A DNA stretch of 64,000 nt from contig JABSPK010000001.1 in the NCBI GenBank assembly GCA_013214065.1, positions 62,001-126,000 on the forward strand. The letters run 5' to 3'. A model generated the notes under the pieces. The model made no database searches. It worked only from the letters and a program-made list of their open reading frames with translations, and had not been told where the DNA came from. Below are positions 18,362 through 28,704 of this stretch, piece after piece. The DNA is from Flavobacteriaceae bacterium (GTDB taxonomy: Bacteria > Bacteroidota > Bacteroidia > Flavobacteriales > Flavobacteriaceae). Both the position numbers and the translations under genes were made by a program. Numbering within the stretch: position 1 is the stretch's first letter; every line of letters starts with the position of its first letter.

Positions 18362-19870
18362 ATGGAAGCATTCATTAATTGCAACACTGCAACATTGGCG
18401 CCCTATGCTACTCCATTGGATGAGTTGCGAGCGGCGCATTTGTACCGGAGATTAGGCTTTAGCGCTGACGTACAGACCATCGATCAAGCCGTTGGTCAAA
18501 CGGCCGATACCTTGGTCGATACTTTGGTCAACCAAGCCTTGAATACCCCACCCATCGCCCCGCCTGCTTGGGCCGATTGGACCAATGCCGAATATCCTGC
18601 CGACGACGATTTAGCACGACAAGTTCGACGTACACAACGTGAAGAGTTCGCCACCGCCTATGGCAATGGCATGCTCGATTTCAACCTACGTGACCGTCTA
18701 AGTTTCTTTTGGAGCAACCACTTCGTCACTGAAATCGACGTCTACGATTGTAACTCCTTTTTGTACTATTATATCAATTGTTTACAACGGAATGCCATTG
18801 GCAATTTCAAAACGTTTGTAAGCGAGATCGGATTGACCAGCGCTATGCTGTTTTATCTGGATGGTGCTTATAATAATGGAAACAACCCCAACGAAAACTA
18901 CGCTCGTGAGCTATACGAACTGTTCTCTTTAGGGGAAGGAAACGGCTATACCGAGGAAGATATCATCGAAACCGCACGCGCGCTTTCAGGATACACCAAC
19001 CGTGGGGAAGTCGGATGTACCCCGGTCACCTTCAATCCGGAACGCCACGATACCGGCACCAAGACCATTTTGGGCCAGACCGGAGCCTGGGGGTATGACG
19101 ACGTGATGGATATCCTTTTCGATCAGCGACCCAATGAAATCGCCACTTTTATTTGTGGTAAACTGTATGAGTTCTTCGTGCATCCGGATTCATCGGATGA
19201 TGCCGGAAACGCGCAGACGATCATCGCCGGAATGGCGAACACTTTTGTCGCGAATAATTTTGAGATCGCACCGGTACTATCGCAATTGTTCAAGAGTGAA
19301 CACTTCTTTGACGAAACCGCTATTGGGGTCATCATCAAAAGTCCTTTCGATTTATATATGGGCTTGATCAAAGAGACCGGGTTCGCCTATGACGACGGAA
19401 CCGTGATCAATGCCATCGATGCCGCCGAATTGATCGGTCAAAGACTTTTCGATCCCGTCGACGTGGCCGGATGGCAACGCGACCGTCAATGGATCAATAC
19501 GAATTTTATCATTGGGCGGTGGTTGACCATGGAAGTCTTTTTGGAACGCTTCTTTATGGCAAACCCCGAACAATTCAGGACCTTGGCCATGGATGCGGTC
19601 GGTGCGGCCGATAGCAATACCAGTAACCCCGAAACAGTGGTTCGGGCCTTGGTGAACAAATTCACCCCTAAGGGCCTATTGACCGAGGCCGATTTTGAAA
19701 TCGCCATGGACGCGTTCAAGATCGATGACGTTCCCGAGAATTACTATTCCCCCGATTATATCGATGGGGGATTGAGCTTATGGATGCTCGCCGTCAGTAG
19801 CGAAGTACCCCTACAAGTCTACACCTTGATGCGACACCTTTCTAGGGAACCGGAATTTCAACTCAAATAA
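18362..19870 (+). CDS. DUF1800 family protein
   Basis: A 502-residue protein that starts without a signal peptide (MEAFINCNTATLAPYATPLDELRAAHLYRRLGFSAD). The blocks HLYRRLGF, DRLSFFWSNHFVTE, GNFKTFVSEI, NENYARELYELFSLGEG, FNPERHDTGTKTILGQ and FICGKLYEFFVHPD are diagnostic for DUF1800. Function is unknown; the family is nearly always paired with a DUF1501 protein, as here with a 14-base gap. Marine Bacteroidota use such pairs in large numbers; a role in breakdown or cell-surface processing is inference. Confidence 0.88.
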   Translation: MEAFINCNTATLAPYATPLDELRAAHLYRRLGFSADVQTIDQAVGQTADTLVDTLVNQALNTPPIAPPAWADWTNAEYPADDDLARQVRRTQREEFATAYGNGMLDFNLRDRLSFFWSNHFVTEIDVYDCNSFLYYYINCLQRNAIGNFKTFVSEIGLTSAMLFYLDGAYNNGNNPNENYARELYELFSLGEGNGYTEEDIIETARALSGYTNRGEVGCTPVTFNPERHDTGTKTILGQTGAWGYDDVMDILFDQRPNEIATFICGKLYEFFVHPDSSDDAGNAQTIIAGMANTFVANNFEIAPVLSQLFKSEHFFDETAIGVIIKSPFDLYMGLIKETGFAYDDGTVINAIDAAELIGQRLFDPVDVAGWQRDRQWINTNFIIGRWLTMEVFLERFFMANPEQFRTLAMDAVGAADSNTSNPETVVRALVNKFTPKGLLTEADFEIAMDAFKIDDVPENYYSPDYIDGGLSLWMLAVSSEVPLQVYTLMRHLSREPEFQLK

Positions 19871-19884
19871 ACACCTACTATACT

Positions 19885-21597
19885 ATGTGCGATACCCATC
19901 ACATTCACGATAACAGCCCCCACAAAGGCCTTCAACACGAAGGCCACGATCAAGAACACAAAATTTGGAGCCGACGATCATTTCTTCAAGCCTTAGGCAT
20001 CGCCGGTTCCGGTTCCATGATGCTGGGCAGTAACATTCTGACCGCTTCGGCCCCGTCACCTTTGACCATGGCCTTGGGCGATACCGAAACCGACAACATT
20101 TTGGTGTTGATCCGTTTGAGCGGTGGTAACGACGGACTGAGTACGGTCATTCCGATCCAACAGTACGACACCTATGCGAACGCTAGGCCGAACATTTACA
20201 TTCCTGAAAGCAAGATCCTTAAACTCACCGACGATTTTGGGGTACCGACCTATATGAACGCCGTCGAACCCATGTGGGGCGAAGGCCAGTTCAAAGCGGT
20301 ACACGGAGTTGGGTATGAAGGGCAGAGTCTTTCGCATTTCACCGGTTCCGACATTTACGCGAACACCGATTTGACGACGACCGGTTTCGACGGACTCGAT
20401 ACCGGATGGCTCGGCAGGCATTTTGAGGATTGCTACCCGAACTATCTGATCAATCCGCCCGAAGCCCCGGCGGCCATTCAAATCGGTAATTTGTCGAACC
20501 TTATCTTTCAAGGGGAAGAGACCAATTACGCCTTCGTGACCAACAATATCGATCAGTTGGAAGAAATCGCCCAGACCGGCTTCTTCTATGACATTGAAAA
20601 CGCCCCTTTCGACAGTTGTATGTATGGTGACCAATTGCGTTATCTGCGCGGGGTGGCCAACACGACTTACGAATATGCCGGCAAGATCCATGAAGCCTAT
20701 GAGCGCGGCCAGAACCAAGTCGAATATCAAGACAATGGTTTCGCCAGGCAGTTGGCTTTGTTGGCCCGATTGATCAAAGGAAACTTAGGCACTAAGGTCT
20801 ATATGATCTCCATGGGTGGTTTCGATACCCACGGTAACCAACCCTTGGCACACGAACGTTTGATGTCGAACCTGTCGATTGCGGTAAACAATTTCTATGA
20901 GGATTTGGCCTTCACCGAGCAAGATGAGCAGGTTTTGAGTATGACCTTTTCGGAATTCGGTAGACGTATTTTCGAAAACGGTTCGAACGGAACCGACCAC
21001 GGAAAAGCGGCACCGACCCTATTCTTCGGATCTGGGCTTAACGGCAGTGCCTTCGTTGGGGAACACCCCTCGCTGGATGCCCCTAACGGTCGCGGAAACT
21101 TGGAATACACCATGGATTTCAGGGACCTTTACGCCACGGTGCTTGCCGAATGGCTCTGTGTACCGATCGCCAAGGTAGAACAACACCTTTTAGGCCACCC
21201 TTACAATCCGATCAATCTCGGTTTCAATTGTAGTGGGGTCGATTTCGATGACATCGTATATAGCGATGACCCACCGACCTTGCCCGACACCCCACCGAGT
21301 GACGGAGCGGACCCAATGGATCCCGAATTGCAGAACGCCGTAGTACACCGTCCGTACTACCCTTCGGAACGCAATCCGCATATTTATTTGGAAATGCCAT
21401 TCAGTGCCCACGTCGACATCCAATTGTACAACATCTTAGGGCAACGTGTAGGAACCGTTTTCAATGAGCTGATGCTTGAAGGATCCGCTGAGATCAATAT
21501 CCGTGAACGCGTTCGTGATACGCTTTCAACAGGAAAATATATCTATCAGATTACCGTAGCAGACCAAAAAATGAGCAAATCCGTAATGATATCGTAA
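19885..21597 (+). CDS. DUF1501 family protein with Tat-like signal and T9SS C-terminal domain
   Basis: A 570-residue sulfatase-like protein. A 28-residue N-terminal stretch with seven histidines precedes a twin-arginine signal (WSRRSFLQALGIAGSG). The body is DUF1501 (IRLSGGNDGLSTVIP, MISMGGFDTHGNQ, MTFSEFGRRIFENGSNGTDHGKAAPT). The last 75 residues (HIYLEMPFSAHVDIQLYNIL... to KSVMIS) form a type A T9SS sorting domain with the typical GKYIYQIT strand. It follows the DUF1800 gene as an operon. Both Tat export and T9SS sorting in one protein are unusual; surface placement is likely, enzymatic activity unproven. Confidence 0.85.
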   Translation: MCDTHHIHDNSPHKGLQHEGHDQEHKIWSRRSFLQALGIAGSGSMMLGSNILTASAPSPLTMALGDTETDNILVLIRLSGGNDGLSTVIPIQQYDTYANARPNIYIPESKILKLTDDFGVPTYMNAVEPMWGEGQFKAVHGVGYEGQSLSHFTGSDIYANTDLTTTGFDGLDTGWLGRHFEDCYPNYLINPPEAPAAIQIGNLSNLIFQGEETNYAFVTNNIDQLEEIAQTGFFYDIENAPFDSCMYGDQLRYLRGVANTTYEYAGKIHEAYERGQNQVEYQDNGFARQLALLARLIKGNLGTKVYMISMGGFDTHGNQPLAHERLMSNLSIAVNNFYEDLAFTEQDEQVLSMTFSEFGRRIFENGSNGTDHGKAAPTLFFGSGLNGSAFVGEHPSLDAPNGRGNLEYTMDFRDLYATVLAEWLCVPIAKVEQHLLGHPYNPINLGFNCSGVDFDDIVYSDDPPTLPDTPPSDGADPMDPELQNAVVHRPYYPSERNPHIYLEMPFSAHVDIQLYNILGQRVGTVFNELMLEGSAEINIRERVRDTLSTGKYIYQITVADQKMSKSVMIS

Positions 21598-21620
21598 GCG
21601 ATACTTGCATTTTCCAGAAC

Positions 21621-21683
21621 CCCTCGATAGTGCGCCCCCCCACCCCAATTTTGGGATGCATGATTCGAGGGTTTCCTTTTTCC
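21621..21683 (+). terminator. Probable terminator after the DUF1800/DUF1501 operon
   Basis: CCCTCGA at 21621-21627 pairs with TCGAGGG at 21665-21671 around a loop that contains its own small hairpin (CCCAA/TTGGG). A T-rich run follows. It lies between the DUF1501 stop and the metG promoter. Confidence 0.45.
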
Positions 21684-21713
21684 ACTCCGTTCCCGATTCA
21701 AGGCTAAATTGAG

Positions 21714-21721
21714 TACTTTTG
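21714..21721 (+). promoter_or_regulatory. Putative -7 promoter box of metG
   Basis: TACTTTTG matches TAnnTTTG and ends 18 bases before the metG ATG. Upstream is the probable terminator of the previous operon, so metG needs its own promoter. Confidence 0.5.
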
Positions 21722-21738
21722 CGGCTTAATCCAGAACG

Positions 21739-23811
21739 ATGTCCCAAAAGCGATTTTCGAGATACACCATTACAGCCGCCCTTCCGTATACCAACGGACC
21801 TATACATATCGGGCATTTGGCGGGCGTATACGTACCCGCCGATATCTACGCCCGCTTCCAAAGAGGTTTGGGCCATGACGTCGCCTTCATCTGTGGTAGT
21901 GACGAACATGGGGTGGCCATCCCCATGAAAGCGAAAAAGGAAGGTGTTTCCCCCAAGGAGATCATCGATACCTATAACGCCATCATCAAAAAGTCGTTCG
22001 AGGATTTTGGGATTACCTTCGACAATTACTCGCGTACTTCGGCCGAAATACACCATACCACCGCTTCCGAGTTCTTCAAAAAGCTATACGATAACGGCGA
22101 TTTCATCGAAGAGACCACGGCCCAATTGTACGATGAAAAGGCCGAACAGTTCCTCGCCGATCGCTTTGTGGTGGGCACCTGCCCGCGTTGTGGCCATGAA
22201 GAGGCCTACGGCGACCAATGCGAAAATTGCGGTTCTTCCTTGAACGCCACGGATCTGATCGAACCTAGATCGGTCATCACCGGTGAAAAACCTAGTTTGA
22301 AGGAAACCAAACATTGGTTTCTACCCCTAGACAAACACGAGCCGTTTTTAAAGGAATGGATCTTGGAGGGCCATAAAGAGGACTGGAAACCGAACGTTTA
22401 CGGACAGTGCAAATCATGGATAGATGACGGATTGAAACCCCGTGCGGTCACACGTGACCTTGATTGGGGTATTCCCGTTCCAGTACCCGGTGCTGATGGA
22501 AAGGTACTCTATGTCTGGTTCGACGCCCCCATAGGTTATATCTCGTCGACCAAGGAATGGGCCGCTCGGGAAGGAAAAGACTGGGAACCGTATTGGAAGG
22601 ACGATGGAACCAAGTTGCTCCACTTTATCGGAAAGGACAATATCGTATTCCATTGCATCATTTTTCCAAGCATGCTCAAAACGCATGGTGATTTTATCTT
22701 GCCCGATAACGTTCCGGCCAATGAATTCTTGAACTTGGAAGGCAACAAGCTTTCGACCTCTAAAAATTGGGCGGTTTGGTTGCATGAATACCTTGAAGAA
22801 TTCAAGGATATGCAGGATGTATTGCGCTATGTATTGACCGCAAATGCCCCAGAATCAAAGGACAATGATTTTACGTGGAAGGATTTCCAGGCAAGGAACA
22901 ACAACGAATTGGTAGCGATTTTCGGTAATTTCATCAACCGTGTAGTCGTCTTGACCCATAAGTACTACGAAGGAATCGTTCCCGAACCTGGTACCCTAAC
23001 CGAAATCGACAAGAATACCTTGAGCGCTTTGGCGCGATTCCCGCACACCCTAGCATCGTCAATCGAACGCTACCGCTTTCGGGAAGCCAGCCAGGAGCTG
23101 ATGAACCTGGCCCGCTTAGGAAACAAATACCTAGCCGATGAAGAGCCATGGAAACTGGTAAAAACGGACCCGGATCGTACCAAAACCGTCATGTTCGTTG
23201 CCTTGCAGATCGCCGCCGGATTGGCCGTATTGGCAGAGCCTTTCTTACCCTTCAGTGCTAAAAAACTAAAGGAAATGCTCGCCTTAGGTTCGGAGGGACC
23301 CCATTGGGATTGGAAGGACATCGAAACCGTTCAGGAGCTTTTGGCTTCCGGACATCGCATCAATAAAGCCAAACTGCTTTTCAGAAAAATCGAAGATTCG
23401 GAAATCGAAGCCCAGTTGGAAAAACTTGAGGCCACGAAAAAATCAAACCTTGAAAAAGAACCCGATATGTCCCCACAAAAAGACACTATAAGCTTTGATG
23501 ATTTCACCAAAATGGATCTTCGCGTGGGTACGATCGTACAAGCCGAAAAGATGCCGAAAGCCGATAAATTATTGGTACTTAAGGTAGATACAGGACTCGA
23601 CGTCAGGACCATCGTTTCCGGAATCGCGGAAAGCTTCGCCCCCGAGGCCATCGTGGGTAAAAAAGTGACCGTTCTGGTCAATCTTGCCCCTAGAAAATTA
23701 CGGGGGGTCGAAAGTCAGGGCATGATCCTAATGACCGAAAACCAAGACGGAAAATTGGTCTTCGTGAATCCGGATGAAGCCGATGTTTCGGCCGGAACGA
23801 CCATCAATTAG
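21739..23811 (+). CDS. metG: Methionine-tRNA ligase
   Basis: A 690-residue class I synthetase. The HIGH motif appears as HIGH in [11 protein letters not shown] near residue 20. The zinc knuckle is [18 protein letters not shown] (about 147-164), and the KMSKS loop reads KLSTSK. The C-terminal 100 residues ([32 protein letters not shown]) are the OB-fold tRNA-binding domain that makes the dimeric form. It charges tRNA-Met in the cytoplasm. Start at 21739 gives the usual short lead before the first strand. Confidence 0.95.
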   Translation: MSQKRFSRYTITAALPYTNGPIHIGHLAGVYVPADIYARFQRGLGHDVAFICGSDEHGVAIPMKAKKEGVSPKEIIDTYNAIIKKSFEDFGITFDNYSRTSAEIHHTTASEFFKKLYDNGDFIEETTAQLYDEKAEQFLADRFVVGTCPRCGHEEAYGDQCENCGSSLNATDLIEPRSVITGEKPSLKETKHWFLPLDKHEPFLKEWILEGHKEDWKPNVYGQCKSWIDDGLKPRAVTRDLDWGIPVPVPGADGKVLYVWFDAPIGYISSTKEWAAREGKDWEPYWKDDGTKLLHFIGKDNIVFHCIIFPSMLKTHGDFILPDNVPANEFLNLEGNKLSTSKNWAVWLHEYLEEFKDMQDVLRYVLTANAPESKDNDFTWKDFQARNNNELVAIFGNFINRVVVLTHKYYEGIVPEPGTLTEIDKNTLSALARFPHTLASSIERYRFREASQELMNLARLGNKYLADEEPWKLVKTDPDRTKTVMFVALQIAAGLAVLAEPFLPFSAKKLKEMLALGSEGPHWDWKDIETVQELLASGHRINKAKLLFRKIEDSEIEAQLEKLEATKKSNLEKEPDMSPQKDTISFDDFTKMDLRVGTIVQAEKMPKADKLLVLKVDTGLDVRTIVSGIAESFAPEAIVGKKVTVLVNLAPRKLRGVESQGMILMTENQDGKLVFVNPDEADVSAGTTIN

Positions 23812-23911
23812 TCCAAGAACGCCACCAATCTGCCCGGTTAGGGATTTTATCGTATCTTTAATTTCACCATTGAACTGAAGATTTATACGCTTCAATCCTT
23901 GAATACTACCA

Positions 23912-26260
23912 ATGAAGGCAAAATTGGAGAATGGCATTCCTAATTCGGACAGGGAGAAAACCTACGATACCCCGACGGCTTCCGTTCCGGATATATCGCA
24001 GGATTTCGATTCCCTCGCGGCCCATATTTCACAAGGACTGGCACGATGTGAGATCATCTGTGATACAGAAGGAACCCCGATAGACTACCGCATCCTTTCC
24101 GCAAACATGGCCTTTGAACGACACACGGGTATCGATTTGAAGACCGTTATCGGAAAAACGATTTTGGAAGTCTATCCGGATATGGAGCGGTCTTGGATAA
24201 GTACCTATGGCCGGGTCGCCTTGACCCAGCAAACCGAAGTCATTACTGGCTACAACCGTAATACGAAGCGGCATTACCGTTCGACCGCCTATTCGGACAA
24301 GCATGGGGAATTCATGATGCTTTTTGAGGATACCACCCATCAAAAGGAACTTGAAAAAGCCCACGACCTCGTTTCGAAGAGCACCAAATTCAGCGCTGAT
24401 ATCGTTGATAATATGAGTATCGGCTACAAGCGTGGGCAAGTGATCGTCGATGCGAACAACGAGCCTTACGATTTCAAGATATTACAAGTAAACGAGGCCT
24501 ATGCTTCCATTTTCGGAATGGAGCCACACGAGCTGAAAGGACGCACCATGCTCGAGGTGTTCCCAAAAGCCGATCCCATGAAGGTCAAGAGCTTCGGCGA
24601 GGTCGCGTTGACCGGTGAACCGGTAAGCTTCATCGATATCTGTGATATGTCGGGGAAAATCTTCGATATCTCGATATTTTCACCCATTAGGGGAGAATTC
24701 GTGATGTTCATAAAAGATATTACCGAACGCGAACAGTCGCGCATCGAATTGGAAAAGGCGAATGCCTTGGCCCATAAATCGACCAAACTCAGCAGTGACC
24801 TCCTGCAGAATATGCCCGAGGGGTTCAAGCATGCCGAGATCATCTGCGATAAGAACGGCAATCCGATCGATTTCAAGATTCTCGAAGTCAATGCTTCCTA
24901 TACGGCCCAAACGGGTATCGACACCACCGATTATGTCGGCAAGACCATGTTGGAGGTCTTTCCGGATGTTGAAAAATCATGGATCAATGTATTTGGTGAA
25001 GTGGCCTTGACCGGTGTTGCCAAACACATCGTTGACTATAACCACAATACGGGCAAGTACTTTCAAATTACCGCCTTTTGCCCCAAACGGGGTGAATTCG
25101 CGCTGTTCATCCGCGATGTGACGGAACGCGAGCTGGCGCGCATGGAATTGGAGGCCGCCTATAAAAAGGTCGAGGAAAGCGAACGTTTGAAAACGACCTT
25201 TCTCGCCAATATGTCGCATGAAATCAGAACACCCTTGAACGCCATCTTGGGATTCGCCGAACTGTTGGAAGATCGCAACCTTGAAGAAGAAGATGAATCG
25301 AAATGTCTCGAAAACATCAAAAGCTCTGGCAACCGACTGCTGAATATCGTTTCGGACATCTTGGAAATCTCGAAACTCGAAGCCAACCAGCAACAGTTAA
25401 AGTATGCCACCCATAATCTGAACTCGATCGTCGAACAGTTGTATGAGCAGTTCAAGGTCATCAATATCGATCCAAAACTAGCCATCAGTCGATACAAAGA
25501 TCTGCCCGATGCGGAAGCGTATATCGAGACAGACGCCACCCGGTTGGAACAAATCCTTTCGAACCTGCTCGAAAATGCGTTGAAACATACCAAAAAAGGG
25601 GAAATCGAATTTGGGTATCGCCTCAAAAAAGGGTTTTTGGAGTTTTTCGTCAAGGATACGGGTAAGGGCATCAAAAAAGCCGATCAACCCACCATCTTCA
25701 AACGATTCGGCCAAGTCAACAACAAACCGGATATCAATCAAGGTACCGGTCTGGGCATTCCGATCGCTTCGGCCTATACCGAGCTGTTCGGCGGCAAGAT
25801 GTGGCTGGAATCAAAGATAAACAAAGGCAGTACGTTCTTCTTTTCGATACCGCATCGCCCAGTGGTAAAGCAGGGTCCGAAAACCGGAAAACCGACCATC
25901 TTGATCGCCGAAGATGAAGAAGCCAACTTCTTGTTGCTCGAGTTGTGGCTCAAAAAACACTGCCAATTAATTCGGGCACATGACGGCCACGAAACCGTAC
26001 GGCTTGCCAAAACCGACCCGAATATCGATCTCGTTTTGATGGATATCAAAATGCCTTATCTCAATGGGATCGAGGCCACCAAGGAAATCAGGAAAACGAA
26101 CAAAGAATTACCGATTATCGCCCAGACCGCTTTTATCATGGACAATGAACGTAGTGAAATTCTAGAAGCCGGCAGCAATGAGATCGTTTCCAAACCGATC
26201 AAACGCGAAGTCTTCAAAAAACTCTTGACACAATACATTCCCCGCCTTAAGTTTGCCTAA
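23912..26260 (+). CDS. Hybrid sensor histidine kinase with three PAS domains and receiver
   Basis: A 782-residue, apparently cytoplasmic protein with no membrane segment. Three PAS domains lie at about 30-135, 150-270 and 290-405; the first and third are near duplicates (both contain KTxLEVxPDxExSWI-type strands). The DHp helix has H436 in MSHEIRTPLNAILGF, followed by the HATPase (LENALKHTKKGEIEFG, DTGKGIKKAD). A receiver domain ends the protein with D711 in LVLMDIKMPYLNG. No DNA-binding output is attached, so a separate phosphotransfer partner is expected. In-frame TGA at 23900 fixes the start at 23912. Confidence 0.9.
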   Translation: MKAKLENGIPNSDREKTYDTPTASVPDISQDFDSLAAHISQGLARCEIICDTEGTPIDYRILSANMAFERHTGIDLKTVIGKTILEVYPDMERSWISTYGRVALTQQTEVITGYNRNTKRHYRSTAYSDKHGEFMMLFEDTTHQKELEKAHDLVSKSTKFSADIVDNMSIGYKRGQVIVDANNEPYDFKILQVNEAYASIFGMEPHELKGRTMLEVFPKADPMKVKSFGEVALTGEPVSFIDICDMSGKIFDISIFSPIRGEFVMFIKDITEREQSRIELEKANALAHKSTKLSSDLLQNMPEGFKHAEIICDKNGNPIDFKILEVNASYTAQTGIDTTDYVGKTMLEVFPDVEKSWINVFGEVALTGVAKHIVDYNHNTGKYFQITAFCPKRGEFALFIRDVTERELARMELEAAYKKVEESERLKTTFLANMSHEIRTPLNAILGFAELLEDRNLEEEDESKCLENIKSSGNRLLNIVSDILEISKLEANQQQLKYATHNLNSIVEQLYEQFKVINIDPKLAISRYKDLPDAEAYIETDATRLEQILSNLLENALKHTKKGEIEFGYRLKKGFLEFFVKDTGKGIKKADQPTIFKRFGQVNNKPDINQGTGLGIPIASAYTELFGGKMWLESKINKGSTFFFSIPHRPVVKQGPKTGKPTILIAEDEEANFLLLELWLKKHCQLIRAHDGHETVRLAKTDPNIDLVLMDIKMPYLNGIEATKEIRKTNKELPIIAQTAFIMDNERSEILEAGSNEIVSKPIKREVFKKLLTQYIPRLKFA

Positions 26261-26277
26261 ACTTTGGGAAGCCTTCG

Positions 26278-27180
26278 ATGCTAAAAATCGCCTACCACCC
26301 CATTTACAAACACCCGTTGCCCGAAGGCCATCGTTTTCCGATGATCAAATACGATCTGTTACCCGAACAGCTCCTGCATGAAGGAACGTGTACCGATGCG
26401 AATTTCCATTCGCCAAACATCGTGGAAACCGCCTACGTCCTCGGTGCGCATGATGTTGGTTACTTTGAGCGCCTGACCCAACTTGAATTGAAACCTAGTG
26501 AGGTCCGAAAAATCGGATTTCCCCTTTCGGAAGTTTTGGTCGAACGTGAACTCATCATCGCCGACGGCACCATTACCGCTTGCAAACAGGCCCTCGAAAA
26601 TGGTATCGCCATGAATATCGCGGGAGGGACCCACCACGCCTATTCAAACCGGGGTGAAGCCTTTTGCATGCTGAACGACCAGGCCATAGCTGCCCGTTAT
26701 CTGCTCAGCAAAGGCTTGGCGGCCAACATCCTGATCGTCGATCTTGATGTGCACCAGGGGAACGGAACGGCCGAGATTTTCCAAAATGACAGTCGGGTCT
26801 TCACCTTTTCCATGCACGGCAAAGGCAATTATCCGTTCAAGAAAGAACAGTCGGATCTTGACATCCCTCTAGAAAAAGGGACCGATGACCCCACCTACCT
26901 AAAACTCTTAAAAAATACGCTCCCCCGACTGCTCGACGAAACGAGGCCCGACTTCGTTTTTTACCTCTCCGGCGTCGACATATTGCATACCGACAAGTTG
27001 GGTACCTTGGGCATGACCCTAGAAGGCTGCCGAGAGCGCGATCGATACGTATTGAAGAGCTGTAAGGACCTGGGCATCCCCGTCGAAGTCAGTATGGGAG
27101 GGGGCTATTCGCCCGATATACGTACGATCATCGAGGCCCATGCCAATACTTTTAGAACAGCGCAAGAACTGTTCTTTTGA
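26278..27180 (+). CDS. Histone deacetylase/acetoin-utilisation family hydrolase
   Basis: A 300-residue zinc-dependent deacetylase-like protein. GGTHHAYSNRGEAFCMLND holds the two active-site histidines; DLDVHQGNGTAEIF supplies metal ligands and SMHGKGNYPF the following strand; YLSGVDILHTDKLG gives the distal aspartate. Family members deacetylate lysine, polyamines or acetoin-related substrates; which one applies cannot be seen. It starts 17 bases after the hybrid kinase and is likely co-transcribed. The length (about 300) is standard. Confidence 0.88.
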   Translation: MLKIAYHPIYKHPLPEGHRFPMIKYDLLPEQLLHEGTCTDANFHSPNIVETAYVLGAHDVGYFERLTQLELKPSEVRKIGFPLSEVLVERELIIADGTITACKQALENGIAMNIAGGTHHAYSNRGEAFCMLNDQAIAARYLLSKGLAANILIVDLDVHQGNGTAEIFQNDSRVFTFSMHGKGNYPFKKEQSDLDIPLEKGTDDPTYLKLLKNTLPRLLDETRPDFVFYLSGVDILHTDKLGTLGMTLEGCRERDRYVLKSCKDLGIPVEVSMGGGYSPDIRTIIEAHANTFRTAQELFF

Positions 27181-27217
27181 ATCGGTTCACGTATCTTTAA
27201 ACGAATTAACACGCATT

Positions 27218-28060
27218 ATGAAATTTGGATGTACCGTTTTCCTGCTTTGTATGTTAGGGGTCTCACAAGCCCAAACCACCGTTGTAAGTTCCCCTAAAGA
27301 GGGCTTATGGAATGAGTTTACGTATGACCTGGGGTCGATTTTCGGCGGGGTCGGTCACGCCTACAGCCGCCCTTTCCATTGGAAAGGAGATCAGTGGAAG
27401 GACTTCGGATATTTGACGGCCGGCACCTTGGGATTGTTCCTTGTCGATGATGAGATCGATCATTGGGCCGATGGGTTCCGTGATGACGTACCTTCCTTCA
27501 TCGTAGATTATGGTAACGAATATGGCAGTCCTGAAAACAACTATATGCTGACGGGTGCGGTATATCTAACCGGACTGTTCACGAAAAACGAGAAACTACG
27601 ACGAACCGGGGTCTTGCTGATTTCTTCGGCAACCGCGGGTGGTTTTTTCCAACAAGTCGCGAAACGGATCGTCGGAAGGGCAAGGCCCAAAAGCGGTGAA
27701 GATTCGAATACCTTCGATCCGCTCAACGTCGACCGGGTCTTCAATTTCGACTCTTTCCCTTCCGGACATGCCATGTTGGCCTTTACGAATGCCTACGCCA
27801 TAGGAAAACAATTCAAGAACCCTTGGGTCAAAGCAGGTATTTATACGGTGGGTATGGTTCCTGGTCTGGTCAGGGTCATCGACCGTTTCCATTGGATATC
27901 GGATGTGGCCTTCAGCACCGTCTTGAGTATTTTCATCGTAGAATCGATCGATCGCTATCTTGACCGTCGCTATGACAAAAAATACAACCAACAGGCTTCT
28001 AAAGTCGATTGGAACCTTCATTTCGGACTGAACACCGTGGGAGTTGCCGTGAGGTTTTAA
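27218..28060 (+). CDS. PAP2-family phosphatase, secreted or membrane
   Basis: Starting at ATG 27218 the protein has 280 residues and a signal peptide (MKFGCTVFLLCMLGVSQAQ). The PAP2 phosphatase signature is complete: KRIVGRARPKSG, SFPSGHAMLAF, and RVIDRFHWISDVAFSTV. Such enzymes dephosphorylate phosphatidic acid, undecaprenyl pyrophosphate or related lipids outside the inner membrane. A longer frame to 27140 has no signal peptide at its front and was rejected. A TATCTTTA box at 27192-27199 precedes it. Confidence 0.85.
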   Translation: MKFGCTVFLLCMLGVSQAQTTVVSSPKEGLWNEFTYDLGSIFGGVGHAYSRPFHWKGDQWKDFGYLTAGTLGLFLVDDEIDHWADGFRDDVPSFIVDYGNEYGSPENNYMLTGAVYLTGLFTKNEKLRRTGVLLISSATAGGFFQQVAKRIVGRARPKSGEDSNTFDPLNVDRVFNFDSFPSGHAMLAFTNAYAIGKQFKNPWVKAGIYTVGMVPGLVRVIDRFHWISDVAFSTVLSIFIVESIDRYLDRRYDKKYNQQASKVDWNLHFGLNTVGVAVRF

Positions 28061-28093
28061 GGCTTTTACGGTGAGGTTCTTGCGGCTCTTTCG

Positions 28094-28101
28094 TATTTTT
28101 G
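28094..28101 (+). promoter_or_regulatory. Putative -7 promoter box of ferritin
   Basis: TATTTTTG matches TAnnTTTG and ends 17 bases before the ferritin start. A Fur operator was not recognised. Confidence 0.5.
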
Positions 28102-28117
28102 TAAAAAATCGAAGAGG

Positions 28118-28639
28118 ATGTTATCAAAGAAACTCGAAGCGGCGCTCAACGCCCAAATACGCATAGAAGCCGAATCATCACAAGTGTATCTTTCCATGGC
28201 TTCATGGGCCGAAGTGAAAGGATTGGAAGGTGTGGCCGGATTTATGTACGGTCATTCCGATGAAGAGCGTATGCACATGCTCAAGCTGGTCAAGTATGTC
28301 AACGAGCGTGGTGGCCACGCCCAAATTTCGGACCTGAAGGCTCCTGAGACCGAGTTTGGAAGTCTACAGAAGATGTTGCAAAAACTATACGAGCATGAGT
28401 TGTTCGTATCGCAGAGCATCAACGAACTGGTCCATATCACCCTTGAAGAAAAAGACTATGCCACCCATAATTTCCTGCAGTGGTACGTAGCCGAACAGTT
28501 AGAGGAAGAGGCTTTGGCCAGAACCGTTTTGGATAAGATCAACCTTATTGGCGACGACAAAGGAGGCTTGTATCTGTTCGATCGAGACATCCAACAATTG
28601 ACGGTCGAAAGCGCGGCATCGGAAACGATGGAAGAGTGA
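28118..28639 (+). CDS. ftnA: Bacterial non-heme ferritin
   Basis: A 173-residue four-helix-bundle ferritin. E in RIEAESSQVYLSMASW, the GHSDEERMHMLKLVKYVNERGG helix and E in FLQWYVAEQLEEEALAR provide the ferroxidase ligands. It would oxidise and store iron as 24-mer shells in the cytosol. Length and helix order fit FtnA rather than bacterioferritin or Dps. It stands alone with its own promoter box; the following small ORF also has its own. Confidence 0.93.
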   Translation: MLSKKLEAALNAQIRIEAESSQVYLSMASWAEVKGLEGVAGFMYGHSDEERMHMLKLVKYVNERGGHAQISDLKAPETEFGSLQKMLQKLYEHELFVSQSINELVHITLEEKDYATHNFLQWYVAEQLEEEALARTVLDKINLIGDDKGGLYLFDRDIQQLTVESAASETMEE

Positions 28640-28689
28640 TCGTGAACAACTTTTTATTTAGATTTAATTAAAATAAGTGGTTTCTCCCT

Positions 28690-28697
28690 TATATTTG
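28690..28697 (+). promoter_or_regulatory. Putative -7 box of the 53-codon Cys-rich gene
   Basis: TATATTTG is a full match to TAnnTTTG and lies only 7 bases before the ATG at 28705. The transcript would have almost no leader. Confidence 0.5.
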
Positions 28698-28704
28698 CCC
28701 CCAC

